Positions 26,223-33,884 of a DNA stretch of 33,884 nucleotides are shown here, piece by piece. Numbering within the stretch: the stretch's first letter is position 1; each line of letters begins with the position of its first letter. The stretch covers positions 1 through 33,884 of the forward strand of contig BJGT01000023.1 of assembly GCA_014190675.1 (NCBI GenBank), in the 5' to 3' direction. The position numbers were made by a program, and so were the translations under genes. Source of the stretch: Comamonadaceae bacterium (lineage in GTDB: Bacteria; Pseudomonadota; Gammaproteobacteria; Burkholderiales; Burkholderiaceae_C). The notes beneath the pieces are model-generated. The model saw nothing but the letters and a program-made list of their open reading frames with translations. It made no database searches and was not told where the DNA came from.

Positions 26223-27674
26223 ATGTCAACCGATCAATTCGAAAAAAAAACGCAGGCCTGGTCGGCGCTCTTTTCCGAGCCCATGAGCGATCTGGTCAAG
26301 CGTTATACCGCCAGCGTGTTTTTTGACAAGCGCCTGTGGCAGGCCGACATCACCGGCTCGCTGGCGCATGCCGAGATGCTGTGCCACCAGGGCATCATCT
26401 CCCCTGAAGATCAGGCGTCCATTGCGCGCGGCATGGCGCAGATCAGCGCCGAGATTGAGGCCGGCCAGTTCGACTGGCAACTCGACCTGGAAGACGTGCA
26501 CCTCAACATCGAGGCGCGCCTGACCCAGCTGGTGGGCGACGCCGGCAAACGCCTGCACACCGGGCGCAGCCGCAACGACCAGGTGGCGACCGACGTTCGG
26601 CTGTGGCTGCGCAGCGAAATTGACCTGATCAGCACCCTGCTGCGCGAGTTGCAACTGGCGCTGGTAGACGTAGCCGAGCGCCATGTGGCGGTGATCCTGC
26701 CCGGCTTCACCCACCTGCAGGTGGCACAACCCGTGAGCTTTGGTCACCACCTGCTGGCCTATGTGGAAATGTTCAGCCGCGATGCCGAACGACTGACCGA
26801 TGTGCGCCGTCGCACCAACCGCCTGCCGCTGGGCAGCGCCGCACTGGCCGGCACCACCTACCCGCTGGACCGGGAACGGGTGGCGATCGCGTTGGGCATG
26901 GTCGACGAGCAGGGCCAGCCGCAGGTCTGCCAGAACAGCCTGGACGCTGTGAGCGACCGCGACTTTGCCATTGAGTTCACCGCCGCCGCCAGCCTGTGCA
27001 TGGTGCACATCAGCCGCCTGAGCGAAGAGCTGATCCTGTGGATGAGCCAGAACTTCGGCTTCATCAAAATTGCCGACCGCTTCACCACCGGCAGCTCCAT
27101 CATGCCGCAGAAGAAAAACCCCGACGTGCCCGAGCTGGCACGCGGCAAGACCGGCCGCGTGGTCGGCCACCTGATGGGCCTGATCACCCTGATGAAGGGC
27201 CAGCCCTTGGCCTACAACAAGGACAACCAGGAAGACAAGGAGCCGCTGTTCGACACCGTGGACACGCTCAAGGACACGCTGCGCATCTTTGCCGAGATGA
27301 TCGGCGGCCAGCTTGACCCCGCCAGCGGGCAAAAAAACGGCGGCATCACGGTCAATGCCGATGCGATGGAGCAGGCGGCTCGCAAAGGCTACGCCACCGC
27401 CACCGACTTGGCCGACTACCTGGTTAAAAAAGGCCTGCCGTTTCGCGACGCGCACGAAACCGTGGCCCACGCCGTCAAGGCCGCGCAGGCCCAGCAGCTC
27501 GACCTGTCCGAACTGCCACTGGCCACGGTGCAGCAGTTTCACCCGCAGATCGCAGCTGACGTGTTCGAGGTGCTGAGCCTGCGCGGCTCGCTCAACGCCC
27601 GCAACACCCTGGGCGGCACGGCACCGGCGCAGGTGCAGGCGCAGATTGCGCGGCAGCGCGCGCGGCTGGGCTGA
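26223..27674 (+). CDS. argH: argininosuccinate lyase
   Basis: Last step of arginine synthesis: splits argininosuccinate into arginine and fumarate; a cytosolic homotetramer of the fumarase/aspartase superfamily. The 483-aa protein has the signature [12 protein letters not shown] with catalytic S291 in its flexible loop, H164 (GFTHLQ), and the [14 protein letters not shown] motif. Length is slightly above the usual 460 or so, due mainly to the N-terminal [10 protein letters not shown]. The ATG at 26223 has no clear Shine-Dalgarno. It follows ppc on the same strand after 152 bp and precedes the hydroxylase gene by 32 bp. A large open frame on the opposite strand is a codon-bias shadow. Confidence 0.97.
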   Translation: MSTDQFEKKTQAWSALFSEPMSDLVKRYTASVFFDKRLWQADITGSLAHAEMLCHQGIISPEDQASIARGMAQISAEIEAGQFDWQLDLEDVHLNIEARLTQLVGDAGKRLHTGRSRNDQVATDVRLWLRSEIDLISTLLRELQLALVDVAERHVAVILPGFTHLQVAQPVSFGHHLLAYVEMFSRDAERLTDVRRRTNRLPLGSAALAGTTYPLDRERVAIALGMVDEQGQPQVCQNSLDAVSDRDFAIEFTAAASLCMVHISRLSEELILWMSQNFGFIKIADRFTTGSSIMPQKKNPDVPELARGKTGRVVGHLMGLITLMKGQPLAYNKDNQEDKEPLFDTVDTLKDTLRIFAEMIGGQLDPASGQKNGGITVNADAMEQAARKGYATATDLADYLVKKGLPFRDAHETVAHAVKAAQAQQLDLSELPLATVQQFHPQIAADVFEVLSLRGSLNARNTLGGTAPAQVQAQIARQRARLG

Positions 27675-27706
27675 GCCTGACACCCACGACCCACTGGCAA
27701 AGAAAG

Positions 27707-28603
27707 ATGACCCAACAACTGCAAACCATTCTGGTGCTGTGCGTCATTACCGGCTTTATCGGCATGGAGCTGGTCACGCGGCGTTACCAGGCCACGGTAA
27801 CAGCCACCGCTGACGACACCAAGCTGGAACTGTTCATGTTCCTTAGCCTGATTGCCATTGGCCAGTCCTTGACCGTCTTGAGCACTGACGCCCTGGGTAC
27901 CTGGCTCGCCCCCAGCTACCGTGACGCGCTGGTGGATTTACCCTGGTGGGGCATGGTGGCGATTTTGCTGGTGGGCGACGACCTCACGCAGTACCTGTGG
28001 CACCGGGCCTCGCACTCGGCCCTGCTGTGGCCGCTGCACCGCGCCCACCACACAGCGCGGTACATGAGCATCCGTGTCACCTACCGCAATAACTTCTTTT
28101 ATTACCTGATGATGCCGGGCCTGTGGATTGCCGGGGCGCTCACTTATCTGGGGTTTGGCCCGGTCTATGCGGCCTATGGGGTGGTCAAGCTGATGGTGAT
28201 CATGGGGGCGCATTGTGCTTGGCGCTGGGACGAGCCGCTCTACCGCATCCGCGCGCTGCGGCCACTGATGTGGTTGGTGGAGAGAACCATTTCCACCCCG
28301 GCCACCCATTGGGCACACCATGCGCTGACCAATGCCGACGGCATCGGCCATTACAAGGGCAATTTTGGCAACCTGCTGTTTGTGTGGGACCTGCTGTTTG
28401 GCACCGCGCACATCACCCGGCGCTACCCGGCCCGGGTGGGCTTGCAGGACGATCTGTTGCACGGCCAGGAGCGCTGGTACCACCAGATTTTTTACCCACT
28501 GCTGCAGTCCAACCGGGCCAACTCGGTTTTGCGCGCCGGCGGGCGGGCCTACGCGGCGGCTGAGACCTCGCCCGATGGGCCGGTCGGGCACACCAAGCCT
28601 TGA
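27707..28603 (+). CDS. sterol desaturase/fatty acid hydroxylase family membrane enzyme
   Basis: Integral-membrane di-iron oxygenase of the fatty acid hydroxylase superfamily (298 aa). The eight-histidine pattern is clear: HRASH (H99, H103), HRAHH (H111, H114, H115) and HWAHH (H201, H204, H205), with an extra H169. At least four hydrophobic helices lie at about 5-20, 43-58, 80-95 and 130-165. Substrates in this family include sterols, carotenoids and acyl chains; nothing nearby identifies it. The start ATG 27707 follows AAAGAAAG. A perfect eight-base-pair hairpin begins seven bases after its stop, which suggests the end of a transcript. Confidence 0.85.
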   Translation: MTQQLQTILVLCVITGFIGMELVTRRYQATVTATADDTKLELFMFLSLIAIGQSLTVLSTDALGTWLAPSYRDALVDLPWWGMVAILLVGDDLTQYLWHRASHSALLWPLHRAHHTARYMSIRVTYRNNFFYYLMMPGLWIAGALTYLGFGPVYAAYGVVKLMVIMGAHCAWRWDEPLYRIRALRPLMWLVERTISTPATHWAHHALTNADGIGHYKGNFGNLLFVWDLLFGTAHITRRYPARVGLQDDLLHGQERWYHQIFYPLLQSNRANSVLRAGGRAYAAAETSPDGPVGHTKP

Positions 28604-28609
28604 GCCCTT

Positions 28610-28631
28610 GCCCGGCAAACGCTTGCCGGGT
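28610..28631 (+). terminator. terminator-like hairpin after the hydroxylase gene
   Basis: CCCGGCAA (28611-28618) pairs perfectly with TTGCCGGG (28623-28630) around the loop ACGC, extended by a G-U pair. It starts seven bases after the hydroxylase stop and 18 bases before the next ATG. The T-run is short (TTC), so efficiency is uncertain. Confidence 0.45.
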
Positions 28632-28648
28632 TCGCCACGCTTCACCCC

Positions 28649-29296
28649 ATGTGCAGCCACTACCAGGGCGTGAAAGACCAGGAGCGCTTTCGCCACCATT
28701 TCGGGGTGGCAGCGCCGCCTGACCCGGGCCGGGAGGACCTCTGGCCCGGCTATGCCGGTAGCTTCATCCGGCGCCACCCGATGTCGGAGGCGGGCGACGA
28801 GGCCGTGCCGCCAATGGAGGCGCTAACCGGGCTGTTCGGGCTGGTGCCGCACTGGTCAGCCGACACCAAAATAGCCCGCCACACTTACAACGCGCGCAGT
28901 GAGACGGTGGCTGTCAAACCGAGTTTTCGCGATGCCTGGAAGCACGCACAACACTGCATCATCCCGGCCGACGCTTTTTTTGAGCCCGACTGGCGCAGCG
29001 GCCGCGCCGTGGCCACCCGAATTGCCAGTGCTGATGGCAAGCCGCTGGGCATCGCCGGTTTGTGGGCCCGCTGGCGGTCACCCCAGGGTGAGCTGTTGCA
29101 CAGCTTCACCATGCTCACCATCAATGCCGAAGACCACCCGCTGATGCAACAGTTTCACAAACCCGGCGAAGAAAAGCGCATGGTGGTGATTCTGGCGCCG
29201 CAGCATTACCAAGGCTGGTTGGCCGCGGCGCCGGTCGACTCCCTGGGTTTTTTACGTGCGTGGCCAGCGGAGCGGTTGGTCACACAGACGCCCTGA
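28649..29296 (+). CDS. SRAP domain protein (YedK/HMCES family)
   Basis: Forms a protective thiazolidine crosslink with abasic sites in single-stranded DNA. The invariant Cys2 immediately follows the start (MCSHY). N81 in the YNARSET motif, E112 (FFEPDW) and probably H170 (FHKPGEEKRM) complete the active site. At 215 aa it has the normal family length. In this subfamily the segment between the histidine and the RM motif is longer than in the common IHDRMP form. No Shine-Dalgarno or LexA-type box (CTGT-N8-ACAG) is visible upstream. The gene lies after a terminator-like hairpin, so it may be expressed separately. DNA polymerase IV is encoded three genes downstream. Confidence 0.92.
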   Translation: MCSHYQGVKDQERFRHHFGVAAPPDPGREDLWPGYAGSFIRRHPMSEAGDEAVPPMEALTGLFGLVPHWSADTKIARHTYNARSETVAVKPSFRDAWKHAQHCIIPADAFFEPDWRSGRAVATRIASADGKPLGIAGLWARWRSPQGELLHSFTMLTINAEDHPLMQQFHKPGEEKRMVVILAPQHYQGWLAAAPVDSLGFLRAWPAERLVTQTP

Positions 29297-29334
29297 GCCC
29301 ATAGGGTCGCTCGTCTCGCGCTACAGTGGTGGCT

Positions 29335-29787
29335 ATGACAACAAGATTCTCACCCCACGCCCAATTGCTCGTCAAACTGACGCCCCTGCTGCTTACCCTG
29401 CTGCTTACCCTGCTGACACCATCGCGCAGCATGGCGCAGGAGGTCGAGCCCCTGCCCTGCGAAACCACCAGTAATTGCGTCAATTCGGCCAGCGAAGGGT
29501 TGGCACCTATGGTCTATACCGGCGATGCGGCGCGCGGCTTGACGCTGCTCAAAGCCACGCTGGCCCATTTTCCTGAGGCCACCCTCACGGCCGGCGGGCC
29601 GCTGCGGCTGGAGTTGATCTTTCGAACCATGCTGGGCTTCAAGGACGAGGTGGTCTTTGTGTTGGACCCAGCGGGGCAAAGAATCCAGTTTCGCTCCCGC
29701 TCGCTGATGGGTCGCTATGACTTTGGCAAAAACCGCTCGCGCATGGTGGCCGTCGTGACGCAATTTCAGGCCCAAGCCCGCAACTGA
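29335..29787 (+). CDS. secreted DUF1499 family protein
   Basis: A 150-aa exported protein. A leucine-rich signal peptide (about 1-32) ends near SMAQ. The mature part contains the DUF1499 hallmarks: an NCVNSAS motif after a proline/cysteine cluster, FKDEVVFVLD, and a terminal RSRSLMGRYDFGKNRSR. Its function is unknown. I use ATG 29335; two GTG codons upstream (29326, 29329) are less likely. A TACAGT -10-like box (29322-29327) ends seven bases before the ATG and no Shine-Dalgarno is present, so a leaderless mRNA is possible. Two cysteines (in PCETTSNC) could form a disulfide. Confidence 0.8.
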   Translation: MTTRFSPHAQLLVKLTPLLLTLLLTLLTPSRSMAQEVEPLPCETTSNCVNSASEGLAPMVYTGDAARGLTLLKATLAHFPEATLTAGGPLRLELIFRTMLGFKDEVVFVLDPAGQRIQFRSRSLMGRYDFGKNRSRMVAVVTQFQAQARN

Positions 29788-29893
29788 TTACACCCTGCTG
29801 CGGACATTCACTTTTTTCAGTACAGCTACAGCAAATTTCAGCGTCGATCCCGGATGCAGGCTTTACCATGCAGACAAGAACAAGGAGACTCCG

Positions 29894-31042
29894 ATGCCCG
29901 TGATCACCCACATTGAAGACCTGCGCGTATTGGCCAAAAAGCGTGTGCCGCGCATGTTTTACGACTACGCCGACTCAGGCGCCTGGACCGAATCAACCTA
30001 CCGCGCCAACGAGAGCGACTTCCAGCGCATCAAGCTGCGCCAGCGCGTGGCGGTCAATATGGAAAACCGCAGCACGGCCAGCACCATGATCGGCCAGCCG
30101 GTGGCGATGCCCGTGGCGATTGCGCCCACCGGCCTGACGGGCATGCAGCATGCCGACGGCGAGATCCTGGGGGCACTGGCGGCCAAAAAATTTGGCATTC
30201 CTTTCACCCTGTCCACGATGAGCATCTGCTCGATCGAAGACATCGCCGAAGCCACCGGTGGCCACCCATTTTGGTTTCAGCTCTATGTGATGAAAGACCG
30301 GGGCTTCATTGAGCGCCTGATCGACAGGGCCAAGGCGGCCCATTGCTCGGCACTGGTGATCACGCTGGACCTTCAAATACTCGGACAACGCCACAAGGAC
30401 CTCAAAAACGGCCTGTCCGCGCCACCCAAGATGACGCTGGCCAACCTGATCAACATTGCCAGCAAACCGCGCTGGGCCTTGGGCATGCTGGGCACAAAGC
30501 GACGCCAGTTCGGCAACATCGTCGGTCATGTCAGCGGGGTGGAGAACATGGGCTCATTGAGCGAGTGGACGGCCAAGCAGTTTGACCCGGCGCTGAACTG
30601 GGGCGACGTCGAATGGATCAAAAAACGCTGGGGCGGCAAGATCATCCTCAAGGGCATCCAGGACGTTGAAGACGCTCGTCTAGCCGTGGCGAGCGGCGCC
30701 GACGCGCTGATCGTCTCCAACCATGGCGGGCGGCAGCTCGACGGCGCGCAGTCCTCGATCGGGGCGCTGCCGGCCATCGTGGACGCCGTGGGTTCGCAGA
30801 TCGAGGTGCACATGGACGGCGGCATCCGCAGCGGGCAAGATGTGCTCAAAGCCAGGGCCCTGGGCGCGCGCGGCACGTATATTGGCCGCGCTTTTTTGTA
30901 CGGCCTGGGCGCCATGGGCGAGGCCGGTGTGACCAAGGCGCTGGAGATTATTCACAAGGAGCTCGACCTGACCATGGCCTTTTGCGGCCACACCCAGATC
31001 GACCGGGTGGACAAGAGCATCCTGCTGCCGGGCAGCTACTGA
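29894..31042 (+). CDS. lldD: FMN-dependent L-lactate dehydrogenase / alpha-hydroxy-acid oxidase
   Basis: Oxidises L-lactate to pyruvate with FMN and passes electrons to the respiratory chain. The 382-aa TIM-barrel shows the family signature SNHGGRQLD with catalytic base H277 and R280, K253 (ILKGIQ), Y131 (QLYVMKDR) and D159 (TLD). The LSAPPKMTLANLINIASKP segment matches LldD-type enzymes more than glycolate oxidase. A strong AAGGAG lies seven bases upstream of ATG 29894. A 106-bp gap separates it from the DUF1499 gene. No lactate permease or lldR regulator is adjacent. A long inverted repeat follows its stop. Confidence 0.92.
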   Translation: MPVITHIEDLRVLAKKRVPRMFYDYADSGAWTESTYRANESDFQRIKLRQRVAVNMENRSTASTMIGQPVAMPVAIAPTGLTGMQHADGEILGALAAKKFGIPFTLSTMSICSIEDIAEATGGHPFWFQLYVMKDRGFIERLIDRAKAAHCSALVITLDLQILGQRHKDLKNGLSAPPKMTLANLINIASKPRWALGMLGTKRRQFGNIVGHVSGVENMGSLSEWTAKQFDPALNWGDVEWIKKRWGGKIILKGIQDVEDARLAVASGADALIVSNHGGRQLDGAQSSIGALPAIVDAVGSQIEVHMDGGIRSGQDVLKARALGARGTYIGRAFLYGLGAMGEAGVTKALEIIHKELDLTMAFCGHTQIDRVDKSILLPGSY

Positions 31043-31050
31043 GCCCTGCG

Positions 31051-31098
31051 CGGCCCCAGCCCATGCGCAGAGGGTTGCACGCCTGGGCTCTGGGGCCG
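31051..31098 (+). terminator. long inverted repeat between lldD and dinB
   Basis: GGCCCCAGCCCA (31052-31063) pairs with TGGGCT-CT-GGGGCC (31084-31097), giving a 12- to 13-bp GC-rich stem with a two-base bulge and a 20-base loop. It begins nine bases after the lldD stop and ends 21 bases before the dinB ATG. There is no strong T-run. It could end lldD transcription or attenuate dinB. Confidence 0.45.
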
Positions 31099-31118
31099 GC
31101 TTGCTATCCTTGCCAAAC

Positions 31119-32393
31119 ATGAGTTCGAGCATCCGCCGTATCGCCCACCTGGACATGGACGCGTTTTACGCCTCAGTCGAGCTCTTGCGCTACCCACAAC
31201 TCAAGGGGCTACCGGTGGTGATTGGCGGCGGCCGGCGCAGCGAGGACGACCTGCTTGCGCGGCTGAACCGTGAAAGGCCCGAGCGGAGCTGGACCACGGC
31301 CGACCTGGGCCGCATCCCACTGGATTTTTTCCCGCTGCTGGCCGGCTACACCGGGCGCGGCGTGATCACCACTGCCACTTACCCAGCGCGGCAGTTTGGC
31401 GTGGGCTCGGCCATGGGCCTGATGAAGGCGGCGAGGCTGTGCCCGCAGGCCATTTTGTTGCCGGTGGACTTTGTCGAGTACCGAAAGTACTCCCGCGCCT
31501 TCAAGGACATCGTGACCGAGATCGCGCCGGTGATGGAAGACCGCGGCGTGGATGAGGTCTACATCGACTTCACCGATGTGCCGGGTGGCCAGCGCGAAGG
31601 CGGGCGCGTGCTGGCGCGGCTGATACAGAAAAGCATCTTCGACCAGACTGGCCTGACTTGCTCGGTCGGTGTCGCACCCAACAAACTGCTGGCCAAGATG
31701 GCCAGCGAGTTCAACAAACCCAAAGGCATTTCCATCGTCCATGAGATTGATCTGGCAGAACAAATCTGGCCGCTGGCCTGCCGCAAGATCAACGGCATCG
31801 GCCCGAAGGCAGACGAAAAACTCAAAGGGTTGGGCATAGCGACCATCGGCCAACTCGCCGCCAAAGATTTGGCCTGGCTGGCCAGCCATTTCGGTCCGCG
31901 CACCAGTGCCTGGCTGCATGACGCCGCCCACGGCCGTGACGAGCGGCCGGTGGTGACCCAGAGCGAGCCGGTATCCATGAGCCGCGAAACCACGTTTGAG
32001 CGTGACCTGCATGCCGTGCACGACCGCGCCGAGCTCGGCGCGATCTTCACCCGGCTGTGCCAACAGGTGGCCGACGACCTGCAGCGTAAGGGCTATGTTG
32101 GCCGAACCATTGGCATCAAGCTGCGCTTTAGCGACTTCAAGAGCCTGACCCGTGACCTGACACTGCCCGGCCCCACCGCCGACGCGCAAGCCATTCGCAA
32201 CGCCGCCGGCCAATGCCTCAAACGCGCGCCGCTGACGCGGCGTTTCCGCCTGCTCGGTGTGCGCATGGGTGGCTTGCAGCGACTGGAAGAGGCCCAGTCT
32301 TCTATGCCAAATCAGCCCCCAGGCCGGGTCAGTACTGAGCTTGTTCCTACAACTGCAGAAGCAGAAGACTCTTGGACGGGGCAGTTGTTTTGA
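31119..32393 (+). CDS. dinB: DNA polymerase IV (Y family, DinB)
   Basis: Error-prone translesion polymerase. The 424-aa protein has metal ligands D12 (LDMDAFYASVE) and D145-E146 (GVDEVYID), the SVGVAPNKLLAKMAS palm motif, a thumb helix-hairpin-helix (INGIGPKADEKLKGLGI) and a little-finger domain. It ends in WTGQLF, a probable minimal beta-clamp-binding tail. Residues 41-76 form an extra segment within the fingers compared with E. coli DinB; similar insertions occur, from memory, in other betaproteobacteria. I start at ATG 31119; a TTG at 31101 would add six residues. A TATCCT box ends eight bases before the ATG with no Shine-Dalgarno. No LexA box was seen. Confidence 0.95.
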   Translation: MSSSIRRIAHLDMDAFYASVELLRYPQLKGLPVVIGGGRRSEDDLLARLNRERPERSWTTADLGRIPLDFFPLLAGYTGRGVITTATYPARQFGVGSAMGLMKAARLCPQAILLPVDFVEYRKYSRAFKDIVTEIAPVMEDRGVDEVYIDFTDVPGGQREGGRVLARLIQKSIFDQTGLTCSVGVAPNKLLAKMASEFNKPKGISIVHEIDLAEQIWPLACRKINGIGPKADEKLKGLGIATIGQLAAKDLAWLASHFGPRTSAWLHDAAHGRDERPVVTQSEPVSMSRETTFERDLHAVHDRAELGAIFTRLCQQVADDLQRKGYVGRTIGIKLRFSDFKSLTRDLTLPGPTADAQAIRNAAGQCLKRAPLTRRFRLLGVRMGGLQRLEEAQSSMPNQPPGRVSTELVPTTAEAEDSWTGQLF

Positions 32394-32433
32394 TCGAATG
32401 GCGCGCAGCTGATTTGCACTACAGTCTCGTCCC

Positions 32434-33300
32434 ATGAATACCCCGACCATCCCTTTGCACTGCTTCACGCTGAGCACCGAACATCATGTGGCCCACCTGG
32501 TTCTGAACCGGCCGTCCGAGCTCAACACCATGCACCCGCTGTTCTGGCGCGAGCTCGACACCGTGCTGACCCAGTTGCACCAGGAGGGCACGGCCCGCGC
32601 CTTGGTGATCAGCAGCACGGGGCGGCACTTCAGCGCCGGCATGGCTTTGGAGACCTTTGCCGGCGCGATCAGCATGGACGACCAAAGCCCAGAGGGACGT
32701 GCTGCCATCTTTGATGCGCTGACCGACATGCAGAGCACATTCAGCAAGCTCGAAGCGCTGCGCATGCCGGTGATTGTGGCCATCCAAGGCGGCTGTATTG
32801 GCGGCGCGGTGGACATGGTGACCGCCTGCTGCATCCGCTACGCGACGGCCGACGCGTTTTTTTGCATCCAGGAGATCAACATTGGCATGGTGGCCGACGT
32901 TGGCACGCTGCAGCGCCTGCCCAAGCTGATGCCAATGGCCGTGGTCAAGGAACTGGCCTACACCGGGCGGCGCCTGGGCGCGGCTCGGGCGCAGGGCTAC
33001 GGCCTGGTCAACGAGGTGTTTGACACGCCCGAGGCCACGTTGGCCGCCGCGCTGCAATGCGCTCGCGAAATTGCGGCCAAGCCGCCGGTGGCGATCTGGG
33101 GCACCAAGCAGGCGGTGCATTACGCCCGCGACCATTCGGTAGAGGATTCGCTGCGCCAGATGGGCTGGCTACAAGGGGCTATCTGGAGCAACGCCCACCT
33201 ACGCGCTGCAGTCACAGCCCTGAAAACCAAGACGCCGGCAGAGTTCCCGGAACTGGCGCCGTTGCAGGCTTTTTCCGACCTGGGCCGGGGCCAACCTTGA
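32434..33300 (+). CDS. enoyl-CoA hydratase/isomerase family, dienoyl-CoA isomerase-like
   Basis: A 288-aa crotonase-fold protein. The region GGCIGGAVDMVTACCIRY through GMVADVGTLQRLPK strongly resembles mammalian ECH1, delta(3,5)-delta(2,4)-dienoyl-CoA isomerase. The three acidic residues of that enzyme (D176, E196, D204 in rat) map to D127, E147 and D155 with a constant offset of 49. This supports isomerisation of 3,5-dienoyl-CoA during beta-oxidation of unsaturated fatty acids, rather than simple hydration. No other beta-oxidation gene is adjacent. A TACAGT box (32420-32425) lies eight bases before the ATG without a Shine-Dalgarno. It converges on queF with a 16-bp gap. Confidence 0.88.
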   Translation: MNTPTIPLHCFTLSTEHHVAHLVLNRPSELNTMHPLFWRELDTVLTQLHQEGTARALVISSTGRHFSAGMALETFAGAISMDDQSPEGRAAIFDALTDMQSTFSKLEALRMPVIVAIQGGCIGGAVDMVTACCIRYATADAFFCIQEINIGMVADVGTLQRLPKLMPMAVVKELAYTGRRLGAARAQGYGLVNEVFDTPEATLAAALQCAREIAAKPPVAIWGTKQAVHYARDHSVEDSLRQMGWLQGAIWSNAHLRAAVTALKTKTPAEFPELAPLQAFSDLGRGQP

Positions 33301-33316
33301 GCGGCTCCGACTCCGC

Positions 33317-33884
33317 CTATTGCCGCGCCGTGCGCACATTGGCCGGCAGGGACTGCGCGTAGCTGGTTCGAAACGGGTTGATGTCCAGCCCGCCGCGGCG
33401 GGTGTAGCGCGCATAAACCGCCAGCTTGTGCGGTTGGCAGCGCTGCCAAATGTCCATGAAGATGCGCTCAACGCACTGCTCGTGAAACTCGTGGTGGTTG
33501 CGAAAACTGACCAGGTACTGCAGCAAACCCTCTTGGTTGATGGCGGCCCCGCTGTAACTGACCTGCAGGCTGCCCCAGTCGGGCTGGCCGGTCACCAGGC
33601 AGTTACTCTTGAGCAGGCGGCTGGTCAGCACCTCGGTGACTGGCGGCTCGTCGGCTGCTGCGCGCAGCAGCTCCGGCGCCGGCGTGTACTGGCGGCACTC
33701 GACGTCAAGCCGGTCCAGGCTCAGGCCGTCGAGCTCCTGCAACGGCTCTCGGTCGAACAGCTCGGGCTCGAGCATCCGCACGCCCACCGACGACTGCACC
33801 ACAGCGCCGCGCCAGGCCGCCTCGTTCAGGTCTGCACGCAAGTGCGCCAGCACGGCAGAGGCATCGGCAAACACCGTGTTGTTG
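33317..33884 (-). CDS. queF: NADPH-dependent 7-cyano-7-deazaguanine reductase QueF (N-terminus outside window)
   Basis: Reduces preQ0 to preQ1 in queuosine synthesis. The 189 visible residues are the C-terminal part. They contain the catalytic cysteine motif [14 protein letters not shown], with the acid D in QPDW, the [13 protein letters not shown] helix, and the terminal [10 protein letters not shown]. The segment before the cysteine fits the long, E. coli-type (two-domain) QueF. The frame continues unbroken off the right edge (NNTVFADA...), so the start lies beyond the window and the internal GTG at about 33874 is not a start. It is convergent with the isomerase gene. Confidence 0.95.
   Translation of the reverse strand, partial: NNTVFADASAVLAHLRADLNEAAWRGAVVQSSVGVRMLEPELFDREPLQELDGLSLDRLDVECRQYTPAPELLRAAADEPPVTEVLTSRLLKSNCLVTGQPDWGSLQVSYSGAAINQEGLLQYLVSFRNHHEFHEQCVERIFMDIWQRCQPHKLAVYARYTRRGGLDINPFRTSYAQSLPANVRTARQ

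Noticed and set aside
26226..27683. Minus-strand frame of 485 codons covering all of argH
   Set aside because: Exact shadow of a highly conserved gene, with repetitive His/Gln/Val composition and no recognisable domain.
31043..31118. LexA box for dinB or the SRAP gene
   Set aside because: No CTGT-N8-ACAG pattern is present in either upstream region.

Overview
The window is a chromosomal segment of a high-GC betaproteobacterium. Gene content and order (yceD-rpmF-plsX-fabHDG-acpP-fabF, rpoE-rseA-rseB-mucD, hemCDXY, the rluC-HAD-Rieske-sppA block next to maf) point to Burkholderiales, most likely Comamonadaceae close to Rhodoferax or Polaromonas. The placement is from memory of protein similarity and synteny; no search was run. 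I see no rRNA, tRNA, CRISPR, prophage or insertion sequence.

Layout. (1) 1-217: non-coding tail with a good promoter firing leftwards out of the window. (2) 218-10917, all minus strand: yceD, rpmF, plsX, fabH, fabD, fabG, acpP, fabF, a small YgfX-like membrane gene, rpoE, rseA, rseB and mucD. Fatty acid and phospholipid synthesis runs straight into the sigma-E envelope-stress module, with many start/stop overlaps. A strong terminator-like hairpin sits between rpmF and plsX. (3) 10943-12327, plus: maf (YceF type) and an RsmI-family methyltransferase. (4) 12341-15429, minus: rluC, a Gph-like HAD phosphatase, a small Rieske ferredoxin and an SppA-type membrane protease, tightly packed. (5) 15393-18911, plus: a near-consensus sigma-70 promoter, a leader of about 500 nt with strong hairpins, and rne (RNase E). 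(6) 18921-23015, minus: hemC, hemD, hemX, hemY. (7) 23101-27674, plus: ppc and argH. (8) 27707-33300, plus: a looser accessory stretch with a sterol-desaturase-family hydroxylase, an SRAP (YedK/HMCES) protein, a DUF1499 lipoprotein-like protein, FMN L-lactate dehydrogenase, DNA polymerase IV and a dienoyl-CoA isomerase-like enzyme. (9) 33317-33884, minus: the C-terminal part of queF, cut by the window end.

How the parts work together. The fab block makes acyl-ACP and feeds PlsX for phospholipid synthesis. RpoE, RseA, RseB and MucD sense and repair envelope damage. The hem block converts porphobilinogen to uroporphyrinogen III. RNase E, RluC, L32, YceD and the RsmI-like enzyme all concern RNA or ribosomes. 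No new defence or mobile system is evident. The most unusual observations are local: a palindromic repeat read in frame inside ppc just before its catalytic glycine loop, the structured rne leader, a 12-bp tandem duplication that doubles the rseB start region, an intrinsic terminator inside the rpmF-plsX interval, and several genes whose -10 box sits so close to the start codon that leaderless mRNAs are likely.
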